Positions 21,778-33,551 of a DNA stretch of 64,000 nt are shown piece by piece. The notes below the pieces were generated by a model. That model was given only the letters and a program-made list of their open reading frames with translations. It was not told where the DNA came from and did not search any database. The translations under genes and the position numbers were made by a program. The DNA is from Okapia johnstoni (lineage: Eukaryota; Chordata; Mammalia; Artiodactyla; Giraffidae). Within the stretch, counting starts at the first letter, position 1, and each line of letters opens with the position of its first letter. Where the stretch lies: contig CM044311.1 in NCBI GenBank assembly GCA_024291935.2, forward strand, positions 31,438,001-31,502,000, written 5' to 3'.

Positions 21778-22355
21778 AAAGCTATCTACTCTCAGTAAAT
21801 GCTTCCTCACTTGCTATTTGCCAACAATATAAGGATTAAATTATAATCAAGTTACTTTCTGCTCAGTGAATTTGCTCCCATCATTATATCACATCAGCTC
21901 TAAACTGTTTGTTAAAGCTTTCAAAACAATCTTCCATAAATTTGACCAAATTTACATATCAATCTTATTTTTATTTCAACACACCGTTCTCCTTTCTTCA
22001 CACAGATCCATAGTGTCTGACACAGCATGGCGATCCTTATCAGAACACCTTAAATGGGGTGTGTTTCACCTTACCTTGATGACTCTTCCTTCTTGCTTGC
22101 ACCGTTTTTAATTCTACATCTATTCATGGCTAAATTCAAGTCACAATTCATCAAAGAATCATTCTCCAGTGATTATACCTTTTTTGTCTTCTCTTTCTCT
22201 AGTAACATTTACTCTGTACCATCGCTGAGTATTTCGTCACAGCTATTATTATTTTGAAACTACATTGTGAAATTCCTGCTGTCAGGTGTTTTATTAAATA
22301 AAAATATTTATTGCCAGAAGGGAAGTAGATTTATATTTCAATTGCCCATTTACAG
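21778..22355. other. Unassigned sequence
   Basis: No repeat or exon recognised. The 81- and 67-codon plus-strand frames (21866-22257) lack any motif. Confidence 0.35.
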
Positions 22356-22560
22356 TGCCTGAATATTATATATTCAGAGAGTTTGCTGGGTGCCAGATGC
22401 TGCCCTAAATTCATTTAATTCTCACCACCACACTCTGCAGTTGTTGTTATTAAATCCATTAAATAAATGAGAACTGAGGTTCAGAGAGGTTAAATCTCCA
22501 AGGTCAGAGAGCTAATCAAAACCAGCTATGTTGTATTGCAAAGCCCCATAATCCTTCCAT
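22356..22560 (-). mobile_element. MIR SINE
   Basis: Clear MIR blocks read in the reverse direction: 'GGGTGCCAGATGCTGCCCTAAATTCATTTAATTCTCACCACCA' core, 'AACTGAGGTTCAGAGAGGTTAAAT', 'CCAAGGTCAGAGAGC'. Ancient mammal-wide SINE. Confidence 0.85.
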
Positions 22561-25440
22561 TATACCTGGAAGATTCAAAATACTTGTGAAATGATTATTT
22601 TAAATGAAAAGACTGAATTGGTTTAATATGACATCTAGTATTTGTTTATAAATAATCTGCCTAACTTTGAGCCTGTACTCTGAAAAGAACTCTCATTCCT
22701 TTGATATTGTTGTTGTTCTTGTTGACAGTGAATGTCTTTTCTGGCCTGCTCTAGGTCTGTCCAAAAGTGCCATTTCAACCTGCGAAATTCTGTATTCAGT
22801 AACAACAACAACAACAAAAGAAAGTTCTAATGATTGAGACTAAAAAACTATCAGAAAATACTGGAAAAATTTTATCTCATAATGAGAAGCAACAGAGTAG
22901 TAAAACTAGAACATCTTGAAAACCTGCTAGTATTGTTTAGATGACCTGAATAAATTGTTGGTATTTTAGAAATAAGCTCTTTTTAAAGGGAACATTACAA
23001 TATTTATCTCATAGAAAATGTTGTGAAAAATAGCAAATGGAAAAACGGTTAAAAGAAGTCATATAAAAGCTTCCAATTGTACTTCGTGCAAATAAAATAT
23101 ATGTTTTCACCCTTAGGGTGGAGAAAAAAAATGAGACAACTTCACAAGATAAAAGAAATATCATGTAAGTAGAAAAACTGGGTCAATGAGGTAGTATTTA
23201 TTTTACTGCATCAGCTATAACCATTCCTGAGAAATATATATGAAAGAAAAACCATGTAGAATCGAAATAGTTTGACCATGAAGTTATTAGGTTGAAAACC
23301 TTCGAAGTTAATCGGAATATGTCAGTATATCTGAACAACATTTTAACTCCAGAATGTTAAAGGAAAGTGCAATGGATAAGCAAAGGAATTTAGAACTTTG
23401 CGGAGTCTGTGTTTAGCTGAGGAAACCCAGGAGTCTGTCATTTTCTAAGAAAGGTTGATGTCATTATGCAAGGCCATCAGAATAAGCTCTTTTCCTTAAG
23501 GGCTTATCACTTGTGTTATTAGTGAGTCAGTCTGAATTTTATTTTCCTAGTCACAGTCAAGGATCTTAAAACTGTTTGCTTGGTTTGGAAACATCTCAGA
23601 TTTGAGGGCCTATGAGGTCTCCTAACACCTGAAACATTTGCCTCTAGCTGGTGGCACCAGGGTACATCACCAGACCCCTACCGTGTTTTTTGTTTCCTAT
23701 GACTTTTGCGGCAATCTAGACAGGAGAAGCTGTTTATATCCATCATCCTTTATCATCTACAATCATTTTGTTGGCTACAGAAGACACTCCTGTTTTCTTT
23801 TTTAAGGAAAAAAAAAGAGAGACGGTCTCAAGTTAGAAAAGTAAAAGAAAAGCAACTTTGCTGCTATTAAGGGGCTTTGAGGCAAATAAGAACCTTCTCT
23901 ATGAGACTAAGGAAAGAAACCTGACAGAAATGACAAAAAGACATCTCTTTCTGTCAACAGTCTTACTTTAGTTCCACTGAGATCCATTAGCAGCTGTGAA
24001 GTGTGAAAATTAGGAGCTAAAGCATAGATGATACTTTAAGGCTGAGAATGCAGTAAGCTTTCACATTTCTTATCATACCCCCTTTTATTTCATCCAACAT
24101 GTTATTCGTACTATTTTTTAATGATTTCTCAACAGATTCACAATATTGCCTCAGAACTCTGCTGAGGGAACAACCTGGTTTGGAGCGATAGCATCCGTGC
24201 CTGTTGCCCAAGAGAATCTTTCAAGGGGATGCGGAAGAAAGCAGATGTTTTCCATCAACAACTGATGCTGGAGAGCTACCATTCCTCCTTTCCTAACCAC
24301 ATGCTCTCGGCCGTAATCATGCACTCCCTTCTTCTGCTTTCATAGACACAGCAGCGTGTCATAATTCAAACCCCATCTTGTTGACACAGCTTGCTTCAGC
24401 TGTTCACATAGCAAATTGTTTGTTCACTGAAACCGAAGACACGGCAGCTCTTTGCGGAGTGACTAAAAGGAGCTGCAGATTTCTGGATGATGTTTGCAGT
24501 CAAGTATACTGCTGTGTGGGGGTCCAGGAACATCACACAGATATGTTTACACTCTTTCAGTCCCAGCTACATATGGGGCATTTCCATCGCTGCGATTCAG
24601 ATAACACACGTTAGCTAAAACAGAGCCTGCACGTTGTTTGGTGAGCCTCAAGCCACTGCCAGAGCGACTTGATCAAATTTCTCTGTACACCAACAATGCA
24701 ACCTTTATAAATCAGGGAGCAAATATGAAGAGGCAAAGGTGACAGGAACTATTCTACGGGAGATAAAATCAATCTCTTATTAGGAAACTGTCAATCACAA
24801 TATCCTATCGGCATCCTCTTTGAGGAAACTGAACATTTCCTGTATCATATACGGTTACTTATTACTAGGGACAACCTATTGGTATTTTACCAGCAATGTG
24901 TTATTTTATTTAGCGTGTTTGCCCCATCAAATGTAGTTTGCATTAGTTAGTTCAGGGCAGCAAGTTTTAGCGGACAGAGAATTGATGTAGAAATTCACAT
25001 GCCCGGGCTTGTTCCAGCTGTACACAGATGATGTTACTTGAAAAATTCACTTCAAGACTCACTTTCCTTATCTACAATGTAAGAACTAAGATAACCTAAA
25101 ACCTCATTTAAGTTTTGAATGCCATTTTCTCCAAATTAATGCTTAGTAATAAAAGCTGCAAATCAGCACAATTGCAATCTAATTATTTTTCCAAATGACT
25201 ATAAATACTTTTCGAAGACAAAGTCCATATGCCTAATTTTCTCTGCTCTTCTAAAGGTTGTACATGCACAGAGGAAATTTTTCCAAGAAAAATGGGTTAT
25301 TTTGCATAATAAGCTCACTTCTTTCTCTCATTCCACTCTGATTATTCAGGTCTGGGACTCTACACATTTTCTGGGTGGTATTTTTGGTCTTTAGTCAATT
25401 TGCTTTTGCTCCCTGCCCTCCCCCACCCAACTCGTTTACA
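22561..25440. other. Large repeat-poor block, candidate regulatory DNA
   Basis: About 2.9 kb in which I recognise no ruminant SINE, BovB, L1 or LTR. It has ordinary sequence complexity, with GC-richer parts around 23640-23720 and 24190-24660. No convincing exon: the 78-codon frame at 24378-24614 has no domain, and the 64-codon minus frame at 24017-24211 also lacks one. Absence of insertions in a repeat-dense window could mean selective constraint or chance. Confidence 0.5.
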
Positions 25441-25444
25441 TCGC

Positions 25445-25845
25445 AGCCAGAATAATCTTTAAAAAACTACTGCATTGTTTCATTCCTCTGTTCCGGAGTA
25501 TGAAATACTTCTCTGTTACCTGTGAAATCAAGTCTAAATTATTTGGCCTAGCTTTTAAGACTTTCATATTTTATGATTAAATTTTATAAATGTCCCAGAA
25601 TAATCACCAGAGCCAGGTCAGTTCCCTAACTGACTGAGCTATACCACCTTTGTTTCTCAGTGGTCTTTCCCCTCCACCATGTCATTTGCATGCCTGAAAT
25701 CTCTTTTCTTCTGTACTTGATTTAATTGGGTTCTGCTCATCCTTTAAAGCCCAGTTTAAAATCTTTCAGGCTGCCTCCTCCCAGAATCTCATCAGGCTGC
25801 CTAGTTTCTCTTCTCTTTGTGTTAATAGTCAAAGCAGCATTTTCG
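25445..25845 (+). mobile_element. LINE L2 fragment
   Basis: Reads like the 3' half of L2: 'CAGCCAGAATAATCTTTAAAAAACTACTGCAT', 'TGAAATCAAGTCTAAATTATTTGGCC', 'CATCCTTTAAAGCCCAGTTTAAAATC', 'GGCTGCCTCCTCCCAGAATCTC'. Old and diverged. Confidence 0.75.
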
Positions 25846-26264
25846 GAAGACACATATCAGTGCTTCTCCTTCCCAAACAAGTTTGAAAACAGATGAGGAA
25901 AATGAAGGTTGAAATATGATCTTTATGATAAGAAAAGGCTGAATTGGAAGTTGTGAGCTAAGGCTGCAGGGAGTTTGACATCCATTACATCAGCCCCAAA
26001 TTGAACAATCACACCCTACAGTCTGGCAGATGGCTGCCTGGGCCCCATGCTCCCTGCAGGCAGACAGTTGGACAAGACAAGGCAAGGAGGAGGAGGCTGA
26101 ACTCCTTCCCCTAAATTCCTCAAACAAATGAGCCTCTCCCCTTCCTCTTGGGTCAGAGAGAAGCCAGAAGCCATGAACATAATCTACATGAAGTTACTCT
26201 GTGTTGAAGCTTGATGTCTCTACTTCTTGATCAGTATAAGAAATCAAACACATATTGAAGCAAC
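25846..26264. other. Unassigned sequence
   Basis: Relatively GC-rich for the window (26000-26160). No repeat or exon recognised. Confidence 0.35.
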
Positions 26265-26552
26265 TTGTTGCTGCTGCTGCTGCTAAGTTGCTTCAGTCGT
26301 GTCCGACTCTGTGCGACCCCATAGACGGCAGCCCACCAGGCTTCACGGTCCCTGGGATTCTCCAGGCAAGAATACTGGAGGGGGTTGCCATTTCCTTCTC
26401 CAGTGCATGAAAGGGAAAAGTAAAAGTGAAGTCGCTCAGTCGTGTCCGACTCCTAGCGACGCCATGGACTGTAGTCTACCAGGCTCCTCCGTCCATGAGA
26501 TTTTCCAGGCAAGAGTACTGCAGTGGGGTGCCATTGCCTTCTCCACTGAAGC
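26265..26552 (-). mobile_element. BOV-A2 SINE (dimer)
   Basis: A (GCT)n tail at left (TTGCTGCTGCTGCTGCTAAG), then two Bov-A monomers: 26282-26405 (CTTCAGTCGTGTCCGACTC... CAGCCCACCAGGCT) and 26430-26552 (GTCGCTCAGTCGTGTCCGAC... CCATTGCCTTCTCC), joined by the A/G-rich linker ATGAAAGGGAAAAGTAAAAG. It is close to consensus, so probably one of the youngest insertions here. Confidence 0.96.
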
Positions 26553-27279
26553 AACTTAGCACATGCAATTTAGCACATACAAAAGAACAAGAATAACCAC
26601 AGTTAATCCATCTTAAAATAATAAGCTGGATGTGTTTTAAGGACAAATTGCTCTTGACTACCTTTATAACATTATAAATATTTTTTCTAAAGTTTCTATT
26701 ATAAAATTAAAAAATTTTTATCCCCTTTCAATTGTATTTTACTGAATTTTTCTGATATTTGTGGAATACCTAGTAAGTGAGAGACAGATAAGATATAAAA
26801 ATTTATATCTATGATATAATTTGTATAATATACATTATACATTGAAAACTTACATATTATGATATATATGTATATTAATGTTATATATATGTTTATTACA
26901 TAGTATGAGATATAACATGTGTTATATATTATATATAATTTTTGCCTTGGTGACATTCTTTTATTTTGGGTAAGCGGTACAGTTGTGTTTTGCCTTCCTT
27001 CATTGTTTTGTCTGTTTACTCAGGGATATTATAACCAACTAAAGTCTGAGATGCCTACTGGTAAGACACACAGGAAGTGGCTGGATGTTGAATTCCAATA
27101 GGTACTTCTCCAAAAGAAACTCAGGTGTCTTGTGCCCTCATGCCTTTCTCATACATAATAAAGGGATCTCTAGTGTGTTATCTTCTGGCAAGACTAACTT
27201 AGTTTTAGGCTGTCCTATTGAAGAAGAGAACACAAAATGGAATGTTGAGCCAATTAAATATACCAATATATTCAAGGTG
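26553..27279. other. Unassigned, very AT-rich in the first part
   Basis: 26790-26945 is a tract of TATA-type words with many short inverted repeats. No element recognised. The 85-codon minus frame there (Ile/Tyr-rich) is a low-complexity artefact. Confidence 0.4.
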
Positions 27280-27334
27280 TTGGTGCCCTAAAAAATTGAG
27301 GATTGAGATGGAAGATTATTTAACTGGGTAGACC
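27280..27334 (+). mobile_element. MLT1-like LTR (MaLR), 5' piece
   Basis: 'AAAAATTGAGGATTGAGATGG' and 'AAGATTATTTAACTGGGTAGACCC' match the segment of an MLT1 LTR just upstream of its 'GTCCTTGTAAAAATGAGGGA' block. That block appears at 28676 on the other side of a BovB insertion. Confidence 0.6.
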
Positions 27335-28672
27335 CAGTTCAGATCAGTTCAGTGGCTCAGTTGTGTCCAACTCATTGTGTCCCATGGACTGCAGCACGCC
27401 AGGCCTCCCTGCCTAATACCAACTTCTGGAGTTAACTTAAACTCATGTCCATTGAGTCAGTGATGCCATCCAACCATGTCATCCTCTGTCATCCCCTTCT
27501 CCTCTTGCCTGCAATCTTTCCCAGCATTAGAGTCTTTTCTAATGAGTCAGTTCTTCACATCAGGTGGCCAAAGTATTGGAGTTCCAGTTTCAGCATCAGT
27601 CCTACCAATGAATATTCAGGACTGATTTCCTTTAGGATGGACTGGTTAGATCTCCTTGCAGTCCAAGGGACTCTCAAGAGTCTTCTCCAACACCACAGTT
27701 CAAAAGCATCAATTCTTCAGCACTCAGCTTTCTTTATAGTCCAACTCTCACACCATACATGACTACTGGGAAAACCATAGCTTTGACTAGATGGACCTTT
27801 GTTGACAAAGTAACATCTCTGCTTTGTAATATGCTGTCTAGGTTGGTCATAACTTTTCTTCCAAGGAGAAAGCATCTTTTAACTTCATGGCTGCAGTCAC
27901 CATCTGCAGTGATTTTGGAGCTGAAAAAAATAAAGTCTGACACTGTTTCCATTGTTTCCCCATCTATTTGCCATGAAGTGATGGGAGAAGATGCCCTGAT
28001 CTTATTTTTCTGAATGTTGTTTTAAGCCAACTTTTTCACTCTCTTCTTTCACTTTCATCAGGAGGCTCTTTAGTTCTTCGCTTTCTTCCATAAGGGTGGT
28101 GTCGTCTGAGGTTATTGATATTTCTCCCGGCAATCTTGATTCCAGCTTGTGCTTCATCAAGTCCAGCATTTCTCATGATGTACTCTGCATAGAAGTTAAA
28201 TAAGCAGGGTGACAATATACAGCCTTGACATAATCCTTTCCTGATTTCGAACCAGTCTGTTGCTCCATGTCCAGTTCTAACTGTTGCTTCTTGATCTGTA
28301 CACAGATTGGTCAGGTGGCCTGGTATTCCCCTCTCTTTCAGAACTTTCCACAGTTTGTTGTGACCCACACAGTCAAAAGCTTTGGCATAGTGGATAAAGC
28401 AGAAGTAGATGTTTCTCTGGAACTCTCTTGGTTTTTCGATGATCCAATGGATGTTGGCAATTTGATCTCTGGTTCCTCTGCCTTTTCTAAATCCAGCTTC
28501 AACATGTGGAAGTTCATGGTTCACGTGCTGTTGAAGCCTGGCTTGGAGAATTTTGAACATTACTTTACTAGTGTGAGAGATGAGTGCAATTGTGCGGTAG
28601 TTTGAGCATTCTTTGGCATTGTCTTTCTTTGGGAGTGGAATGAACACTGACCTTTTCCAGTTCTGTGGCCAC
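27335..28672 (-). mobile_element. BovB LINE, 5'-truncated, inside an MLT1-like LTR
   Basis: Left edge is the BovB 3' tail (CAGTTCAGATCAGTTCAG); right edge is truncated within the polymerase at 'CCACTGCTG'. It covers polymerase motifs and the C-terminus only. I could not find a target-site duplication. A frameshift falls at motif C (RRHHPYGRK in place of RYADDTTLM). Confidence 0.93.
28036..28647 (-). pseudogene. BovB reverse-transcriptase fragment (motif A Asp lost)
   Basis: A 203-codon open frame covering the fingers and palm of the polymerase: MFIPLPKKDNAKECSNYRT, the GFRKGRGTRDQIANIHWII block, then motif A as FIHYAKAFDCVG (family FIDYAKAFDCVD, so the catalytic Asp is His) and motif B region KGLCQGCILSPCLF. 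Near the C-terminal end a small deletion shifts the frame at motif C. It is inactive. The start is only the first Met of the open stretch, because the element is truncated here. Confidence 0.9.
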
Positions 28673-29036
28673 TGCTGTGTTCATAAGTGTCCTTGTAAAA
28701 ATGAGGGAGAATGGTCAGAATTGTAAGGAGAGGTAATAATGGAAGCAGAAGATCAGAGTCAGAGAGTGACTTGAAGATGCTATGCTGACTTTGAAGATGC
28801 AGAAGCAGACCACCGGCCAAAGAATGCAGGTGGACTCTAGAAGCTACAAAACGCAAGGACACATATTCTCTCATAGAGCCTCTAGAGGGAGTACAGCCCT
28901 GATAATATTTTGATCTCCACCCAAGAAGAACCCATTTCAGACTATTGATCTCCAACAGCATAAGATAATAAATGTGGATTATTTTAAGCCACTAAGTGTG
29001 TGGTAATTTGTTACAGGAGCAATAAGAAAATAACAC
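28673..29036 (+). mobile_element. MLT1-like LTR (MaLR), 3' piece
   Basis: 'TGTCCTTGTAAAAATGAGGGA', 'CACCGGCCAAAGAATGCAGG', 'TCTCTCATAGAGCCTCTAGAGGGAG', 'CTCCAACAGCATAAGATAATAAATGTGG', 'TTTAAGCCACTAAGTGTGTGG', ending 'ACAGGAGCAATAAGAAAATAAC'. These are the consecutive blocks of an MLT1 LTR, including its AATAAA. No internal viral genes remain. Confidence 0.82.
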
Positions 29037-29414
29037 ACTGACACCTGTTTAGAAATGAAGGAAGAATCAAGGATAAGCTAACTTTACATATATTAGAATA
29101 TTTTATATTTAAAAATCTTATTAATCTTCACAAAAGTCTTAAGGCCTTGTAGAAACAAAAGTTATAGCATCATAAAACTTTCCTAGAACTTTTGTTTTTA
29201 CCTTTTATAAGTTTCAGAAAAAATTTTCAAAGCCAACTTGAATATATGATATTCTGATCTGGATGATCCCTAAAGATTTAGAGCTATGTCAAAATAAGCC
29301 TTGTAACCTTAGGTTGGAATACTTCCTAATACTGATCAGCAGAACTCATCCATGTTTTGTACTTGGAATCATTCATCATCTCATTGGCACTCGATTAAAT
29401 TTAATGCTCACCAA
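29037..29414. other. Unassigned AT-rich sequence
   Basis: No repeat or coding evidence recognised. Confidence 0.35.
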
Positions 29415-29630
29415 TATTGGCACTAGTGGTAAAGAACCCATCTGATAATACAAGAGATGTGAGACGAAGGTTTGATCTCTGGGTTGAGAATATCCCCTGG
29501 AGAAGGAAAAGGCCATCCACTCTAGTACTCCTGCTTGGAGAATTCCATGGATAGAGGGAACTGGTGGGCTATGGTCCATGGGGTCTCAAAGAATTGGGCA
29601 AGAGTGAAGTGACTTAGGACAGACAGACTG
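29415..29630 (+). mobile_element. Bov-tA SINE (diverged)
   Basis: A degraded tRNA-like head (CACTAGTGGTAAAGAACCCATC ... GGTTTGATCTC) and Bov-A body (GGAGAATTCCATGGATAGAGG ... TGAAGTGACTTAGGACAG). It directly precedes the L1 at 29650. Confidence 0.88.
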
Positions 29631-29649
29631 AATATTTGGTCATGTGTGT

Positions 29650-31368
29650 TCCAAAGCACTACTGATTTAAAGTTTTAGTTTTTAACTTACCTGGTACAAA
29701 AGCTACTCTTTTTGGTTCTGTGAGTTTTGAGAAATGCATATATCTGTGTGTTCACCATCAGAATCAAGATACAGAATGTTCCAACAGCTCTCAAATTCCC
29801 TCATGCTATCCTTTTGTAGTCAAGCATCTTCTCCAGTCCCAGGCTTTGGCAAGCACCTGCTTTCTTCCTACAGTTGTATGTTTTCCATAATGCCATATAA
29901 ATAGAATTATACAATAATTTGTATAATCCCCATCTGGATATATGTTCTTTTGCTTTGTAAAATGCAGCTGAGGTTTAAACATGCAGTGAAGTATATCAAT
30001 AGTTCATTCATTTTTATTGAGTAGCTTTCTATTGCATGGATATACCAGAGTTTGTTTATCCATTTCTAGTTAAGAGAGTTTAGAGTGGGTTCTAAATTTT
30101 TATCACAAATAAAGTTGCTATAAATATTTACGTGCAGGTTTTCATTTCTTTGTAGGAGTGGGAATGATCGGTCATACATCTAATTTTATAATAAAGGGTC
30201 AGTTGTCTTTCCTAAAGTGGCTGTACCAGTTTTGCTTTACTGCCAGCTATATGTGGCAGTTCCATTTGCTCTATGACATGCCAGCATCTGCTATTATTTA
30301 GAAAACAATTGATTTTTGCTACTTTCTTTTTTTAAAAAAGACATTCAAATAGGTATGACAATGTTGACAATTTCAGTTTCTCTAAATATCATGTTAAGCA
30401 GCTTTTCACATTATTTGCAACTGACTTAACTTCCATGGTAAAATATCCCTTCAGATCTTTTGCCCATTTTTAAAACTGAGTTTTTGTTTCCCTACTTTTG
30501 TGTTATATGTTCTGGATATAATTACTCTCAGATAAATCTTCTGCAAAAATTTTCCACAGTCTATGGTTGTGTTCTCATTCTTTTAATAGTGTCTTTCACA
30601 GAGCAAATTTTGATAAAGCCCTCTTTTTGGTTTAAGAATTATACCTTTTGGGGATCATGTTTAAGAACTCCTTTCCTAACCAAATGCTCCAAATATGTTT
30701 TTATAGGTGTTCGGGGAGCTTTCTAGTTTTAGCTTTTATATTTAGGTCTATAATGTATCTTGAATCAATTTTTGCATAAGGCACGAGATGTACATATTTT
30801 GTTTTGCTTGGATTTTTGCAAATTTGCATGTTTGCATATTTGTCCACTTGTTCCAGTATCATTGGATGAAAATACTATATTTTCTCCCTTCAATTACCTT
30901 TGCAACTTTATCAAAAGCCTATTTACTATATTTAAGTGGGTTTATATATTGACTCTCTGTCCTATTCTGTTGAAATGTTTCTGTTTGTCAGTCCCACATT
31001 TTTTTCATTGTAGACTTAAAGTAAAACTTGAAATCAAATAATGTGAATTATCCAACTTTGTTTTACCTTTATAAAATTGTTTTGGCTATTCTTAATCATT
31101 TGCCTTTCTATATGAATTTTAGAATACACTTATCCATTTCATAAATGTCATGCTGGGATATTTATTGAGATAAAAATTTCCAATTTAAGAATAATTAACA
31201 TTTTAACATTATTGAGTCTTCTAATATGTAATCTTTGTATAACTTTCTATTAATTTTAGTTTTCTTTGATTCTTTTTTTATAGTGTTCAGTGTAATGACT
31301 CTGCAAATATCTTATTGTATTTATATCTAAGTACTTCTTTTTCTTTGGTACTATTATTGTTAATAGCA
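29650..31368 (-). mobile_element. Old L1, 3' half (first segment of a split L1)
   Basis: Antisense L1: 'CTTTTGCCCATTTTTAAAACTGAG', 'GTTCTGGATATAATTACTCTC', 'TTTAGCTTTTATATTTAGGTC', 'AACATTATTGAGTCTTCTAATATG'. It is interrupted by BovB at 31369 and resumes at 34237. Short frames in it (88-93 codons) are chance. Confidence 0.82.
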
Positions 31369-31749
31369 CTTCTTTTTCTAAGGGATGGTCTTGATCACTG
31401 CCTCCTGTACAATGTCATGAATCTCCATCCATAGTTCTTTAGGCACTCTGTCTATCAGATCTAATTCCTTGACTCTATTTGTCACATCCACTGTATAATC
31501 ATAAGGGATTTGATTTAGGTCGTACCTGAATTGTCTAGTGGTTTCCCCCACTTTCTTCAATTTAAGTCTGAATTTGGCCATAAGGAGTTCATGATCCGAG
31601 CCACAGTCAGCTCCCAGTCTTGTTTTTGCCGACTGTACAGAGCTTCTCCATCTTTGGCTGCAAAGAATATAATCAATCTGATTTCAGAATTGACCATCTG
31701 GTGATGTCCATGTGTAGAATCTTATCGTGTTGTTGGAAGAGGGTGTTTG

Positions 31750-32034
31750 CTATGACAGTGAGTTCTCTTGGCAAAACTCTGTTAGCTTTTCACCTGCTTT
31801 GTTTCGTACTCTGCCGCCAAATTTGCCAGTTACTCCAGGTATCTCTTGACTTCCTATTTTTGCATTCCAGTCACCTATAATGAAAAGGACATCAGTTTTG
31901 GGGGTTAGTTCTAGAAGGTCTTGTAGGTCTTCAAAGAAACATTCAGTTTGAGCTTCTTCAGCATTACTGGTCAGGGCATAGACTTGGATTGTTGTAATAT
32001 TGAATGGTTTGCCTTGGAAACAAACAGAGATCAT
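31750..32034 (-). pseudogene. BovB endonuclease middle fragment (inverted part)
   Basis: A 94-codon open piece with the nuclease core VYALTSNAEEAQTECFFEDLQDLLELTPK, then FIIGDWNAKIGSQ (the conserved GDWNA active-site block) and the FCQENSL segment. The SDH part continues in the next frame (GSDHELLMAKFR, read near 31600). It sits in the inverted half of the copy at 31369-34236, so it points away from its own polymerase and cannot be co-translated with it. Confidence 0.85.
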
Positions 32035-32857
32035 TCTGTTGTTTTTGAGATGGCATCCATGTACTGCATTTCAGACTCTTTTGTTGACTATGATGGCTAC
32101 TCCATTTCTTCTAAGGGATTCTGGCCTATAGTAGTAGGTATAATTTTAATCTGAGTTAAATTCATCCATTCCAGTCCATTTTAGTTTACTGATTCCTAAA
32201 ATGTTGATGTTCAGTCTTGCCATCTCCTGTTTGACTACTTCCAATTTGTCTTCATTCACGAACCTAACATTCCTGGTTCCTATGCAATATTGCTCTTAAA
32301 GCATCAGACTTTATTTCCATCACCAGTCACATTCACAACTGGGTGTTGTTTTTGCTTTGGCTCTGTCTCTTCAATCTTTCTGGAGTTACTTCTCCACTGA
32401 TCTCTAGTAACATTTTGGGCACCTACTGACCTGAGAAGTTCATCTTTCAGTGTCCTATCTTTTTGCCTTTTCATACTGTTCATGGGGTTCTCAAGGCAAG
32501 AATACTGAAGTGGTTTGCCATTCCCTTCTCCAGTGGACCCCATTTTGTCAGAACTCTCCACCATGACCCATCCATCTTGGGTGGCCTTACATGGCATGGC
32601 TCATAGTTGCATTGAGTTAGACAAGACTGTGGTCCACGTGATCAGTTTGGTTAGTTTTCTGTGATTGTGGTTTTCAGTCTGTCTACCCTCTGATGGAGAA
32701 GGATAAGAGACTTATAGAAGCTTCTTGGTGGGAAAGATTTACTGAAGGGGAAACTGGGTCTTGTTCTCGTGGGCGGGACTATGCGCAATAAATCTTGAAT
32801 CCAATTTTCTGTTGATGGGCTGTATTCCCTCCCTGTTGTTTGACCTGAGGCCAAACT

Positions 32858-33163
32858 ATGGTGGAGGAAATGAAGATCAATGGCAGCAGTGGCTGCAGAA
32901 CTGGAAAAGGGATTTATTCCAATCCAAAGAATGGCAATGCCAAAAAATATTCAAACTACCACACAATTGCACTCATCTCACATGCTAACAAAGTAATGCT
33001 CAAAATTCTCTTAGCCAGGTTTCAACAGCATGTGAACTGTGAACTCCTAGATGTTCAAGCTGGTTTTAGAAAAGGCAGAGGAACCAGAGATCAAATTGCC
33101 AACATCCATTGGATCATCAAACAGCAAGAGAGTTACAAAAAATATCTAATTCTGCTTTGTTGA
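32858..33163 (+). pseudogene. BovB reverse-transcriptase N-part fragment at the inversion junction
   Basis: A 101-codon frame. Its first residues come from across the inversion junction; from about residue 10 it reads as BovB polymerase: SNYHTIALISHANKVMLKIL, GFRKGRGTRDQIANIHWII. It runs out of frame just before motif A. A second frame at 33109-33390 continues after that with TVWITTNWKILKEMEIP. Confidence 0.82.
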
Positions 33164-33347
33164 CAATGCCAAAGCCTTTGACTGTGTGGATCACAACAAA
33201 CTGGAAAATTCTGAAAGAGATGGAAATACCAGACCACCTGACCTGCCTCCTGAGAAATCTGTATGCAGGTCAAGAAGCAACAGTTAGAACTGGACATGGA
33301 GCAACAGACGGTTCCAAATCAGGAAAGGAGTACATCAAGGCTGTATA

Positions 33348-33551
33348 TTGTCACCCGGCTTATTTAACTTCTATGCAGAGTACATCATGAGAAATGCTGG
33401 GCTGGATGAAGCACAAGCTGGAATCAAGATTGCTGGGAGAAATATCAACAACCTCAGATATGCAGATGACACCACACTTATGGCAGAAAGTGAAGAAGAA
33501 CTAAAGAGCCTCTTGATGAAAATGAAAGAGGAGAGTGAAAAATTGGCTTAA
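33348..33551 (+). pseudogene. BovB reverse-transcriptase motif C fragment (YADD intact)
   Basis: A 67-codon frame, SPGLFNFYAEYIMRNAGLDE through RYADDTTLM to EESEKLA. Motif C is intact, the only short BovB frame in this window with an unaltered YADD inside an open stretch. It stops where the family continues GLKLN. Confidence 0.85.

Noticed and set aside
24378..24614. Cys-rich 78-codon frame as a small secreted protein
   Set aside because: No signal peptide, no family match that I recognise, and no splice or promoter evidence.
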